NCBI GenBank assembly: GCA_964532465.1
Contig: CAZHHX010000070.1
Location: 1 to 14,926, forward strand
DNA length: 14,926 bases
Direction: 5' to 3'
Source: JAPLKB01 sp964532465
GTDB lineage: Bacteria; Desulfobacterota; Syntrophorhabdia; Syntrophorhabdales; Syntrophorhabdaceae
Part shown: in pieces, positions 9,001 to 14,843 of the stretch
Layout of the letters: each line of letters starts with the position of its first letter
How positions within the stretch are numbered: position 1 is the first letter of the stretch
Notes under the pieces: generated by a model
Seen by the model: the letters and a program-made list of their open reading frames with translations, nothing else
Database searches by the model: none
Told to the model about the DNA's origin: nothing
Program-made: the position numbers and the translations under genes

Positions 9001-9133
9001 TAAACCCTGCCGCGGCAGCGTCCAATGCAGCCTGTATGCCGCCGACGCCTGCGCCGACAACCATGACGGCCCCGATCTTTCCTTGACTTACGGGAATCTC
9101 ACTTACGCTAATCTCATTAGACATGTTAGACAT
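6047..9133 (-). CDS. hdrA: Double-module HdrA, flavin-based electron bifurcating subunit
   Basis: This 1028-residue protein is well over the roughly 650 residues of methanogen HdrA because it has two FAD modules. The first (about 1-450) has a dinucleotide fold at GAGVGG (27-32), then CTGCGTCAEYC (123-133) and C178/C181/C185 for iron-sulfur clusters. The second begins near 468 with the HdrA N-terminal domain (CDCGTN, 475-480). It continues with the CTPRTHEP segment (535-542) and a second FAD fold at GGGIAG (614-619). It ends with two ferredoxin motifs, C962/C965/C968/C972 and C993/C996/C999/C1003. The paired GSR segments (WIQCVGSRDE and FIQCVGSRND) confirm an internal duplication. In characterised complexes HdrA takes electrons from MvhD and splits them between HdrB and ferredoxin. 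The start at 9133 follows AGGAGA; M4 at 9124 is an alternative. It lies 49 bases after the hdrD-like gene. Confidence 0.93.
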   Translation of the reverse strand: MSNMSNEISVSEIPVSQGKIGAVMVVGAGVGGIQAALDAAAAGFKVYLVDKGPAIGGKMAQLDKTFPTNDCSMCILSPKFIECASNPNISIITNTHVEGLEGEAGNFQVHLYEEPRYVDEEKCTGCGTCAEYCPIYVPDVYNESLAKKKCIHVHFPQAVPAVSMVDAAHCLFLQRKICQICVPTCKSKAIDFKMQPKRTTVEVGSVILAPGYEIFDAYSQSQYGYHRFSNVVTSLEFERIISASGPNGGEILRPSDNRTPHKIAWIQCVGSRDETSNCTYCSAVCCMYATKQVILSKEHHPEIEAVILHNDIRAYGKGFERFYERAKNMPGVRYQWAKTSIVGEDPDNKNIILRYRTDDSKVKDEQFDLVVLSVGLNSTEGNRELAEKLSIGLNEHGFCESPAFSPMETSRNGIYSCGVFHAPMDIPDAVTMASGAASLASQLLFEERGTLMEEKVYPEERDTTGEAPRVGIFVCDCGTNIAKVVDVPQVVEYAKGLPGVSHSVEETFACSVDAVNHMAETIRKQGLNRVVVAACTPRTHEPVFQAALREAGLNPFLFQFANIREQCSFVHMNEKEVATEKAKDLIRMAASKAVLLQPLHRAVYNVTPEALVIGGGIAGMTSSLALANQGIKVYLIEKTESLGGLSKRIPVTLEGEDVQGMIKKLVDEVYASDLIEISTNAELVEYSGYVGNFISGIRIGNGEALKEIEHGITIVAAGAEELKPNEYLYGEDDRVMTLLELDEKIEKDSNRVKECDSAVFIQCVGSRNDERQYCSRVCCSHSVKNALQLKKLKPEMDVYVLYRDMRTYGFKEDYYKEASDQGVIFIRYQPEDSPDIRSITENGKSFLRLTATEPILGQRLEIDADLVCLATASVAPAGNKPLSQMLKVPLNEDGFFLEAHMKLRPVDFSTDGIFMCGTAHSPKFIDESIAQAQAAASKALAVLTRTSIEGQAAVAEVNEELCSGCRVCEMACPYGAVKKDEEKRVSVVNQALCKGCGTCVAACPSGAMNGKHFTMDQILAEIRAAFAA

Positions 9134-9182
9134 AATCTCTCCTGTTATAATCCTTTATTAAATACAAAGGACTTTCCATGAT

Positions 9183-10331
9183 CTATATTACTTCGTCAAC
9201 TATCTCTGAAATATCCCGCACATCCAGGACATCTTCCTTTCCCAGGGTGAGGACACTGTCCTTGAAGTTAAGAATACAGTATGGACAGGCTGTTACAAGA
9301 ACATCAGCTCCCAGTTCAAGGGCCTGTTCCACAAGGGTATCTGAAAAGCGCTCTCCTTTTTTGGTTTCCATCCAGATTCTTGCACCGCCTCCGCCGCAGC
9401 AAAGACTGTTTTCTCTGGTATTCATCTCATCAATGAGGGTCAGACCGGGAATGCTTCCGAGTATGCTTCGCGGTTCATCATAAATTCCATTGTGACGCCC
9501 CAGATAACAGGGATCATGATAGACAACTTTTTTCGGAAAGGGCTTCTTAAAGGTAAGTTGGCCTTCATCTGCAAGACGGGACAGATACTGGACAAGGTGA
9601 ATTACATTAAATTCTCCACCTAAAGCAGGATACTCACTCTTGAAGGTGCTGTAACAGTGAGGTGATGTGACGACGATTTCCTTGACGCCTGATTCATGAA
9701 ACGCATCGATATTGCTCTTCGCGAGCTTCTCAAAAACATCGAAGTTTCCCGCTTTTCGAACACTCTCGCCGCAACAGCTTTCTTTTGCGCCTATAATGCC
9801 GAAATTAGCTCCTGTCTCTTTGAGTATCCTTGCAGTGGCTCGTGCAATGTTTCCCATTTTGGGGTCAAAGGCCGGTGTACAGCATGAGAAATAGAGCGTC
9901 TGAGTCTCCCCGCCAACGGGAGGAACAGCAAGATCGCGAGCCCAGTTTGCCCTGTCTTCTCTTGCTCCGCTCCAGGGGTTGCCTGAATTTTTCAGACTTC
10001 CCATAGCATTCTTCAAGCTTGCCGGAACAGCACGGGGGACGCTGTCAAGGGTAATGTTGCGAACAGCACGTATTACATCGGTAATAGTTACTCCCCGTGG
10101 ACAACGGCTGACGCACATATTGCATGTCGAGCAGAGCCACCAGTCTTCTTCTCCAAGCTCCACCAGCCCGAACTTAGATTCGGTAATCTTTTTATGGGGC
10201 ATGAAGGTTTTTACGTTGTTCCATGGACAACTGGCGGTACACAGGCCGCATTGAAAACACTTGCGGAACATTTCCCCGCCGGCTTCCCTGATCATTTCAA
10301 TAGCCTCTTTAAATGGTGCTACTGTCTCCAC
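9183..10331 (-). CDS. hdrD: HdrD-like (HdrC-HdrB fusion) iron-sulfur protein
   Basis: This 382-residue protein joins an HdrC-like ferredoxin domain to an HdrB-like domain. Two [4Fe-4S] motifs are visible: C25/C28/C31/C35 and C67/C70/C73/C77. They are followed by two CCG domains. The first has C150-C151, C186-C187-G and C226. The second has C275, C311-C312-G and C349/C352. The CCG domains of HdrB bind noncubane [4Fe-4S] clusters that reduce a disulfide. Related proteins include HdrD, BamD and GlcF. No b-type cytochrome partner (HdrE) is encoded here. The soluble setting with hdrA and mvhADG suggests it is the high-potential branch of a bifurcating complex. The true acceptor is unknown, since CoM-S-S-CoB is confined mainly to methanogens. 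It starts at GTG with GGAGG seven bases upstream and is the first gene of the operon. Confidence 0.9.
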   Translation of the reverse strand: METVAPFKEAIEMIREAGGEMFRKCFQCGLCTASCPWNNVKTFMPHKKITESKFGLVELGEEDWWLCSTCNMCVSRCPRGVTITDVIRAVRNITLDSVPRAVPASLKNAMGSLKNSGNPWSGAREDRANWARDLAVPPVGGETQTLYFSCCTPAFDPKMGNIARATARILKETGANFGIIGAKESCCGESVRKAGNFDVFEKLAKSNIDAFHESGVKEIVVTSPHCYSTFKSEYPALGGEFNVIHLVQYLSRLADEGQLTFKKPFPKKVVYHDPCYLGRHNGIYDEPRSILGSIPGLTLIDEMNTRENSLCCGGGGARIWMETKKGERFSDTLVEQALELGADVLVTACPYCILNFKDSVLTLGKEDVLDVRDISEIVDEVI

Positions 10332-10338
10332 TCTATTG

Positions 10339-10343
10339 CCTCC
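10339..10343 (-). promoter_or_regulatory. Ribosome binding site fixing the GTG start of hdrD
   Basis: GGAGG on the minus strand lies seven bases before the GTG at 10331. No ATG in the same frame competes nearby, so the non-ATG start is preferred. Confidence 0.7.
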
Positions 10344-10420
10344 TCATTCATCATTTCGATTCATTCGGTGAAAATGTGTTGCAACCAGGTCACAGTTAAG
10401 TTTACGTGTTAATAGATTTA

Positions 10421-10449
10421 ACTATATCGGCGAATCGATCTTTAATCAA
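10421..10449 (-). promoter_or_regulatory. Sigma70-type promoter of the hdr-mvh-aor operon
   Basis: On the minus strand, TTGATT (10449-10444) and TATAGT (10426-10421) are separated by 17 bases, the optimal spacing. The predicted start near 10414 leaves a leader of about 83 bases before the GTG of hdrD. The -35 matches consensus at four of six positions and the -10 at five of six, and an activator site lies upstream. The hexamers are identical to those at 148-177. Confidence 0.65.
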
Positions 10450-10468
10450 ATTAAAATATTTTATGGAA

Positions 10469-10487
10469 CTATTAACGCTCTTAATAA
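10469..10487. promoter_or_regulatory. Dyad operator, copy 2, upstream of the operon promoter
   Basis: CTATTAA-N5-TTAATAA has a perfect 6-bp core dyad, 19 bases upstream of the -35 and centred near -64 from the predicted start. With the A/T-rich spacer and the -35 it forms a 47-bp module (10444-10490). By hand alignment this matches 172-218 at 40 of 47 positions with no gap. It is a likely activator site shared by two transcription units. Confidence 0.55.
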
Positions 10488-10528
10488 CAATGCCCATATT
10501 AGTATATTACTCCGGAGAATGGCTGCAA

Positions 10529-10588
10529 ACTGCGCGGTTGCCGTGCTTCGCGGTTTTGAATGATGCGCCGATTCTTCCTGTAATTTCA
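10529..10588 (+). repeat. Degenerate copies of the 46-48 nt repeat family
   Basis: The segment CTTCGCGGTTTTG (10546-10558) parallels CTTCGTGGTTTTTG in the array. ATTCTTCCTGTAATTTCA (10571-10588) parallels the unit start in the array at 11372-11660. The order and spacing of the two blocks agree with the array, so this looks like one and a half decayed units. Confidence 0.5.
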
Positions 10589-10640
10589 TATATCCCCATA
10601 AGCGCTGAATAAATTGCTCTGTTTCATCCGGCAATAAATA

Positions 10641-10669
10641 TTGTCTTGATTCTGATGCCAGATTGTAAT
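10641..10669 (+). promoter_or_regulatory. Probable promoter of the DUF2293 gene
   Basis: TTGTCT (10641-10646) and TGTAAT (10664-10669) are separated by 17 bases, 22 bases before the ATG at 10691. An overlapping alternative, TTGATT (10646-10651) with TAATAA (10669-10674), is also 17 bases apart. A short AAGGA lies two bases before the ATG. Confidence 0.45.
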
Positions 10670-10690
10670 AATAAATGACAATTAAGGACC

Positions 10691-11367
10691 ATGAAGACCG
10701 ATGACAGCGAAATAGTAGTTTTATCTCGACCCGGGAGTCAACTTGCTCTGAGTGCGGTGAAGATCTCGGACGACATGCATGGATTACTCTTGCTAAAAAC
10801 AAAGAGGCGCTGTGTCTGGAGTGCGCGGACCTGGGACACCTGCTGTTCCTTCCGTCAGGCAATGCGGCGTTAACCCGGAGGGCTAAGAAAAACTCACATT
10901 TGCATGCGGTTGTTTTAAAATGGTCGAGAGCCAGAAAGCGATATGAAAGACAGGGACTTCTTCTTGAAGAATCTGCACTTGAACAAGCAGAGACAGAGTG
11001 TTTGGCTGATGCAGAGATAAGAGAGCGCAGGAGAATACGTGAGGGTGAAAAACGTGAAATTGTTGATAAAGAATATGTAAGAAAATACGGCGAACAGATA
11101 CGTCAATACTATCCGTGCATGCCCCTTGGTCTGGAGGTAAAAATAGCTGAACATGCATGTGAGAAATACAGCGGCAGAGTAGGACGTTCAAAAGAGGCAA
11201 AAGATTTTGATGAAAAATCCATCACCCTTGCAGTAACAGCACATATACGACATACCGAAACAGAATACGACGAACTACTCATGCGTGGGGTTGACCGTTA
11301 TGATGCCAGGAGGATTATTTCTGATAAAATCAGCCAAGTGTTGGAAAAGTGGGGAGAGATTTCATAA
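10691..11367 (+). CDS. DUF2293 domain protein, apparently frameshifted near its start
   Basis: The conserved reading frame runs from about 10705 to 11367. It encodes a zinc-ribbon-like segment, with CSEC (Cys codons at 10744 and 10753) and CLEC (10813 and 10822), then FLPSGNAALTRRAKK. A highly charged DUF2293 domain follows, containing KYSGRVGRS and AHIRHTETEYD. The function of the family is not known; the cysteine pairs suggest zinc binding. No ATG, GTG or TTG exists in this frame before 10900, and a TGA closes it upstream at 10702. A good ATG at 10691 opens the next frame as MKTDDSEIVV. Adding one T to the four-T run at 10719-10722 would join the two frames as ...EIVVFISTREST. I therefore read one gene with a one-base deletion, either a real mutation or a sequencing error. 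Starting at TTG 10900 would lose the zinc segment and is less likely. Confidence 0.72.
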
Positions 11368-11371
11368 AAAA

Positions 11372-11660
11372 TTCTTCCTGAAATGCGTTCTGCGCGGTTA
11401 TTGCCTTAGATACAGTGCTTCTTCCTGCAGTTGATACTGTGTGGTTTTTGCTTGAAGCACTGATTTCTTCCTGAAGGTGATACTGCGTGGTTTTTGCCTT
11501 AGATGCAACACTTCTTTATGTAATTCACAATGCGTGGCTTTTGCCTGAAGCGTAGATTACTTCCTGAAGGTGATACTGCGTGGTTTTTTACCTTAGATGC
11601 AACACTTCTTCATGTAATTCACACTTCGTGGTTTTTGCCTGAAGCGTAAAGTTCTTCCTG
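11372..11660 (+). repeat. Tandem array of seven 46-48 nt units with two-unit periodicity
   Basis: The unit start CTTCCTG (or CTTTATG/CTTCATG) recurs at 11374, 11421, 11467, 11514, 11560, 11608 and 11654, giving steps of 47, 46, 47, 46, 48 and 46. Each full unit carries GCGTGGTTTTTGCC or a close variant. Units alternate in their ends: odd ones finish with CCTTAGATGCAACAC-like sequence and even ones with CCTGAAGCGTA-like sequence. Units 3-4 and 5-6 are nearly identical as pairs. The array therefore grew by duplication of a two-unit block of about 94 bases. No reading frame of note runs through it. Confidence 0.85.
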
Positions 11661-11775
11661 TAACAGAGTTTTTCCTCTCAGTATTCCTTATACTCGATTT
11701 CATATAAATATTCATCAGTGCCACGTATAAATTATTGCTTGCGAAGTAATTAAAATGGTAGGAAAATGTAAAAAA

Positions 11776-11820
11776 TGGGGTATAATTAAGAAAAAGCTGA
11801 TAATTTTATACATGACCCCA
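11776..11820 (+). promoter_or_regulatory. Candidate -10 box inside an imperfect palindrome
   Basis: TATAAT at 11781-11786 lies in the left arm of an inverted repeat. TGGGGTATAA (11776-11785) pairs with TTATA (11806-11810) and CCCCA (11816-11820), with a five-base bulge. A good -35 is lacking (11758-11763 reads GTAGGA), which would fit a regulated promoter, but this is weak evidence. A further short dyad, TGGCA-N7-TGCCA, lies at 11834-11850. Confidence 0.3.
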
Positions 11821-11858
11821 TTCCCTATGCTTTTGGCATCATAATTGCCATACCATTT

Positions 11859-11864
11859 GGAGGT
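11859..11864 (+). promoter_or_regulatory. Shine-Dalgarno that decides the SIR2 start
   Basis: GGAGGT lies ten bases before the ATG at 11875. The upstream in-frame TTG at 11845 has no such sequence and would place the GGAGGT inside the coding region, so the ATG is chosen. Confidence 0.7.
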
Positions 11865-11874
11865 AAGCAGAGCA

Positions 11875-14499
11875 ATGAGAATTAGTCAAATAAAGAATGA
11901 ACTTAAGTACAAAGAAAGAGAAATAGATGATTTAGTAAGGTATATTAAGACCAGAAATGATGACAATCCTAATTATACTCTTTTTTTGGGTGCAGGATGC
12001 TCTGTTAGTTCTGGAATACGCTCTGCGAGCGAGTTAATTAAGCAGTGGCGCAAAGAAGTTTATAAGTCTCTCCAACCAACAGAAGATGAAAAAGATTATT
12101 CTGATGAGAAATGTGTAGAATATTTGTCAGCATCACAGTCTGGATGGTACGATAAACGAAACGAGTATGCATCACTTTTTGAAAAAAGATACGATCTTCC
12201 TCGACAGAGACGGATGTTTATTGAACAGGAAGTGGCGAGCAAAATTCCTTCTCTCGGATATGCCTATCTTGTTAAACTTGTCAGAGGATTGTTTTTTAGG
12301 ACTGTATTCACCACTAATTTCGATGATTCCTTAAATGAGGCTTTTTATCTTTATTCAGACGAACGACCTTTGGTGTGTGCACACGACTCCGCTATTAGCA
12401 GCATAACCGTGACATCAAAAAGACCAAAAATTATAAAATTACATGGAGATTATCTGTTTGATGATATAAAGAGTACTTTGCGAGAAACTGAGTCTTTGGA
12501 AGAAAATATTAAGAATAAATTTATAGAATTCGCCAAAGATTATGGACTAATCATTGTAGGATATGGCGGCAATGATAGATCAATACTGGATGTACTCTTC
12601 TACTTATTAAAGCAAGAAGAGTATTTAAAAAATGGTATTTATTATTGTTTCAGGCGAGATGATGAGATTAATGAAGAAGTTCGTAAACTTCTTTGGAGAG
12701 ATAGAGTTTATTACGTGATTATAGATGGGTTTGATGAACTAATGGCCAACCTTAACAGACAGTTAAATAAAGAAGAGTTACCCGTAGAAACATCCATTAT
12801 CTCTAATAAAACTAATAAGTTGATCGATTATTTATTGTCCAATACCTACCTGAAAGAATCGTCTTCCCAGATAATTAAAGATGACCTTCAGTCTCTCAAA
12901 GAGCAGAAGGATGAGAGGTTCCTTCAAGAACTTCTTAAATCGCTGGAACGGAATGATGAAGAATCGGGCAAAAGAGAAGAATATCAAAGAGGTAAAATAA
13001 GAACCAAAAAGAGAACAGCAATATTACTGAATGAACAGATCATCATGCTCAAATTATATGAAAAATTGCGTATGAAAAGATATGATGAGGTCATTAAAGA
13101 GGCAAGTGGTTTACTTGCCAAAGGTGTATCCAAACAAGAGTTTCAAAAAGATTTACTCACTGTAATGGCCAAATGCCAACTAAGGAAGGGTGATAGCAAA
13201 GATGCGACCAGAACATATAAAAATTTGGTTGAACTCGATGATAATGATGTTGAGAACAAATTGACACTGGCCCAATTGACGGATAATCCTGAAGATAAGT
13301 TGCGTTTAATAGATCGGGTTATAGAGCAAACACCATACAGCTATAAACCTTACTACTATAAAGCAAAGGTCCTTATATATAAATATGACAGGCAAGTTGA
13401 TTGCAATAAGACGGACGCATTTAACCAAATATTAAAAACGCTCCGGATTGGGACCGAACTAAATCCAGCATTAAACAATAATTGCTGGAAATTGATGTTT
13501 AATTATTTGTTGATGGACCAAAAGGAGAAGGAGAAGGAGAAGGCTATTAGTGATGCTCAAAATATACTCGACACATTAAAGAAACAGAATCCATATGATA
13601 TAAGGGTCCTCAGTATGGAGATGGATATTCATTTTACCTCGAAAAAGAATAATTATGATGATATTTTTGACAAAATTAAAGAGGCCAGGGGGAAAAGTAT
13701 TCCAGAGAATTCAATCAACTATGAGATGCTGCTTTTAGATGCTTATGCAAGAGCTGGTCGAACAGAGGAGATAAAGAATCAATTGTGGAGCATCGAAGAA
13801 CACTATGAGATTGATGCTGACTACCTTGAAAACAGAGCTACATTGATGTTAACAAAGCTAGACGATCTTGAAGGTGCAATACAATCACTTAAACAGTCTA
13901 TTGATCTTGACTATAATCAAGGTACTTTGCGTCATCTTTTCGGGTACTATTTGTATGCAGAAATGTATAAAGAAGCAGAAGATATTCTTCATAATCAGCT
14001 TGGAAGAGATAATAAAATGGAAGAGATTCTATATTTAGAGGCAAAAAAACAATACGATGAAGCTCTTGGGTCCCTCAGAAATATGGTTCGAGAACAACCA
14101 TGGATGATTTCAAAAAATACAATATCCAGAGAATCATTTCTCTTATTAGCAATGGGAAAGTATGAGGATGCTCAAAAATACTTGAGGGATTATTTAGAGA
14201 TCAGTAATTTTACGGAACAAGTGTTTGTTATCAACTACGAGTTAGCTGGTAAACTGCTTAATAAAAAGGTACACAAGGAAAGGCTTGCGAAAGTTTATGA
14301 TCATAGTGAGGGGGACCTTATAAAAGCTGCCATCTGCGTGTTAAACGATGAGAACAATAAGGCTTTGGATTTTATTGAAAAAGCTATAGAGGATAATTAC
14401 GAAACCAAGTATGATATAAAAGACTGGGTGATATTTAAACCATTAAAAGATAATCCAAGATTCAAGGCTTTCTACAAAAAACAAATAACGGAGTGCTAA
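11875..14499 (+). CDS. SIR2-domain protein with TPR-like C-terminal half, candidate anti-phage NADase
   Basis: This protein has 874 residues from the ATG. Residues about 34-295 form a SIR2 domain: LFLGAGCSVSSGI (36-48) for NAD binding, TTNFDDSLNE (146-155) with the catalytic Asn N148, KLHGDY (188-193) with the catalytic His H190, and GYGGNDRSI (229-237). Both catalytic residues are present, so NAD+ hydrolysis is likely. A charged linker (about 300-380) leads to a long helical region (about 385-865) with repeated TPR-like helix pairs, for example KYEDAQKYLRDYL. There is no signal peptide or membrane segment. Known SIR2 defence proteins (ThsA, DSR1/DSR2, SIR2-STAND) couple phage sensing to NAD+ depletion. 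This architecture and its setting beside repeats and a toxin-antitoxin-type gene suggest a single-gene system of that kind. The gene is more A+T-rich than the operon, as expected of transferred DNA. The defence role is inferred. Confidence 0.85.
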   Translation: MRISQIKNELKYKEREIDDLVRYIKTRNDDNPNYTLFLGAGCSVSSGIRSASELIKQWRKEVYKSLQPTEDEKDYSDEKCVEYLSASQSGWYDKRNEYASLFEKRYDLPRQRRMFIEQEVASKIPSLGYAYLVKLVRGLFFRTVFTTNFDDSLNEAFYLYSDERPLVCAHDSAISSITVTSKRPKIIKLHGDYLFDDIKSTLRETESLEENIKNKFIEFAKDYGLIIVGYGGNDRSILDVLFYLLKQEEYLKNGIYYCFRRDDEINEEVRKLLWRDRVYYVIIDGFDELMANLNRQLNKEELPVETSIISNKTNKLIDYLLSNTYLKESSSQIIKDDLQSLKEQKDERFLQELLKSLERNDEESGKREEYQRGKIRTKKRTAILLNEQIIMLKLYEKLRMKRYDEVIKEASGLLAKGVSKQEFQKDLLTVMAKCQLRKGDSKDATRTYKNLVELDDNDVENKLTLAQLTDNPEDKLRLIDRVIEQTPYSYKPYYYKAKVLIYKYDRQVDCNKTDAFNQILKTLRIGTELNPALNNNCWKLMFNYLLMDQKEKEKEKAISDAQNILDTLKKQNPYDIRVLSMEMDIHFTSKKNNYDDIFDKIKEARGKSIPENSINYEMLLLDAYARAGRTEEIKNQLWSIEEHYEIDADYLENRATLMLTKLDDLEGAIQSLKQSIDLDYNQGTLRHLFGYYLYAEMYKEAEDILHNQLGRDNKMEEILYLEAKKQYDEALGSLRNMVREQPWMISKNTISRESFLLLAMGKYEDAQKYLRDYLEISNFTEQVFVINYELAGKLLNKKVHKERLAKVYDHSEGDLIKAAICVLNDENNKALDFIEKAIEDNYETKYDIKDWVIFKPLKDNPRFKAFYKKQITEC

Positions 14500-14563
14500 T
14501 GGCGGAATACTTTTGTTTATGGAGAAGGTGGAAAACGTCTTGTTTTTACCGCGGCAGTGTACA

Positions 14564-14584
14564 TTTCTTCCCGTAATTCACAAT
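14564..14584 (+). repeat. Degenerate repeat copy after the SIR2 gene, direct orientation
   Basis: The segment TTTCTTCCCGTAATTCACAA resembles the even units of the array (CTTTATGTAATTCACAATG near 11514). It shares the 12-base core GTAATTCACAAT. Confidence 0.5.
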
Positions 14585-14672
14585 CAAAATCAAAATGCCC
14601 CATACTTTCTTCGTAGGTGACAAAAATAATTATCCCAGTAAAGGCAAAGAAGTACGTTTCTCCCGATAATCC

Positions 14673-14720
14673 TTGCATTTAGAAAACCACGCAGTTGTAG
14701 CGCTTCATAGGTGAAAGCGC
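14673..14720 (-). repeat. Inverted degenerate repeat copy and adjoining hairpin
   Basis: Read on the minus strand, 14696-14673 gives AACTGCGTGGTTTTC and then TAAATGCAA. This matches the ACTGCGTGGTTTTTGCCTTAGATGCAAC segment of the odd units with a short internal gap. Next to it, 14700-14720 forms a hairpin with a GCGCTT/AAGCGC stem and further partial pairing. No T-tract follows on either strand, so it is not a clear terminator. Confidence 0.45.
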
Positions 14721-14843
14721 AAATGTATGTATAGCAACTTGAAATTCCCTCTGTGAATATCAACTGCAATATTATATTTTGAATGACAGAGAATTATAAT
14801 TGACCAATGAAGACTTTATGAAGCGACAGATCAAAACATTGTG

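Larger units (their letters stand above)
10332..10690. other. Divergent intergenic region between hdrD and the DUF2293 gene
   Basis: From left to right this region holds the operon leader and promoter (10332-10449), the dyad (10469-10487), degenerate copies of the 46-48 nt repeat (10529-10588) and the plus-strand promoter of the DUF2293 gene (10641-10669). A 133-codon minus-strand frame over the right part is a shadow of the DUF2293 coding region. Confidence 0.6.
11368..11874. other. Intergenic region between the DUF2293 gene and the SIR2 gene
   Basis: The first 290 bases are the tandem array. The remainder (11661-11874) is very A/T-rich. It contains a TATAAT (11781-11786) without a clear -35, two imperfect inverted repeats and the Shine-Dalgarno of the SIR2 gene. 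I see no gene. Confidence 0.6.
14500..14843. other. Intergenic region after the SIR2 gene
   Basis: This stretch contains the direct and inverted repeat copies described at 14564-14720. The rest is A/T-rich sequence with no gene, and no clear terminator for the SIR2 gene. Confidence 0.6.

Noticed and set aside
10382..10396. Sigma54 promoter before hdrD
   Set aside because: A TTGC is present on the minus strand, but the element 11 bases upstream reads CTGTGA and lacks the required GG.
10461..10862. A 133-codon minus-strand ORF
   Set aside because: It is opposite the DUF2293 zinc-ribbon coding region and the repeat copies, and shows no family features of its own.
11372..11660. CRISPR array
   Set aside because: The units are similar along their whole 46-48 nt length and alternate between two subtypes; there are no unique spacers between short conserved repeats, and no cas genes are nearby.
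11729..11755. Inverted repeat around ATTGCTT-GCG-AAGTAAT as an operator
   Set aside because: The arms are short and carry a mismatch in very A/T-rich sequence, so a chance match is likely.
11845..14499. TTG start giving an 884-residue SIR2 protein
   Set aside because: The GGAGGT at 11859-11864 lies downstream of this TTG and is correctly placed for the ATG at 11875.
14700..14720. Terminator for the right-edge gene or the SIR2 gene
   Set aside because: The hairpin has a six-base perfect stem, but no T-tract follows on either strand.
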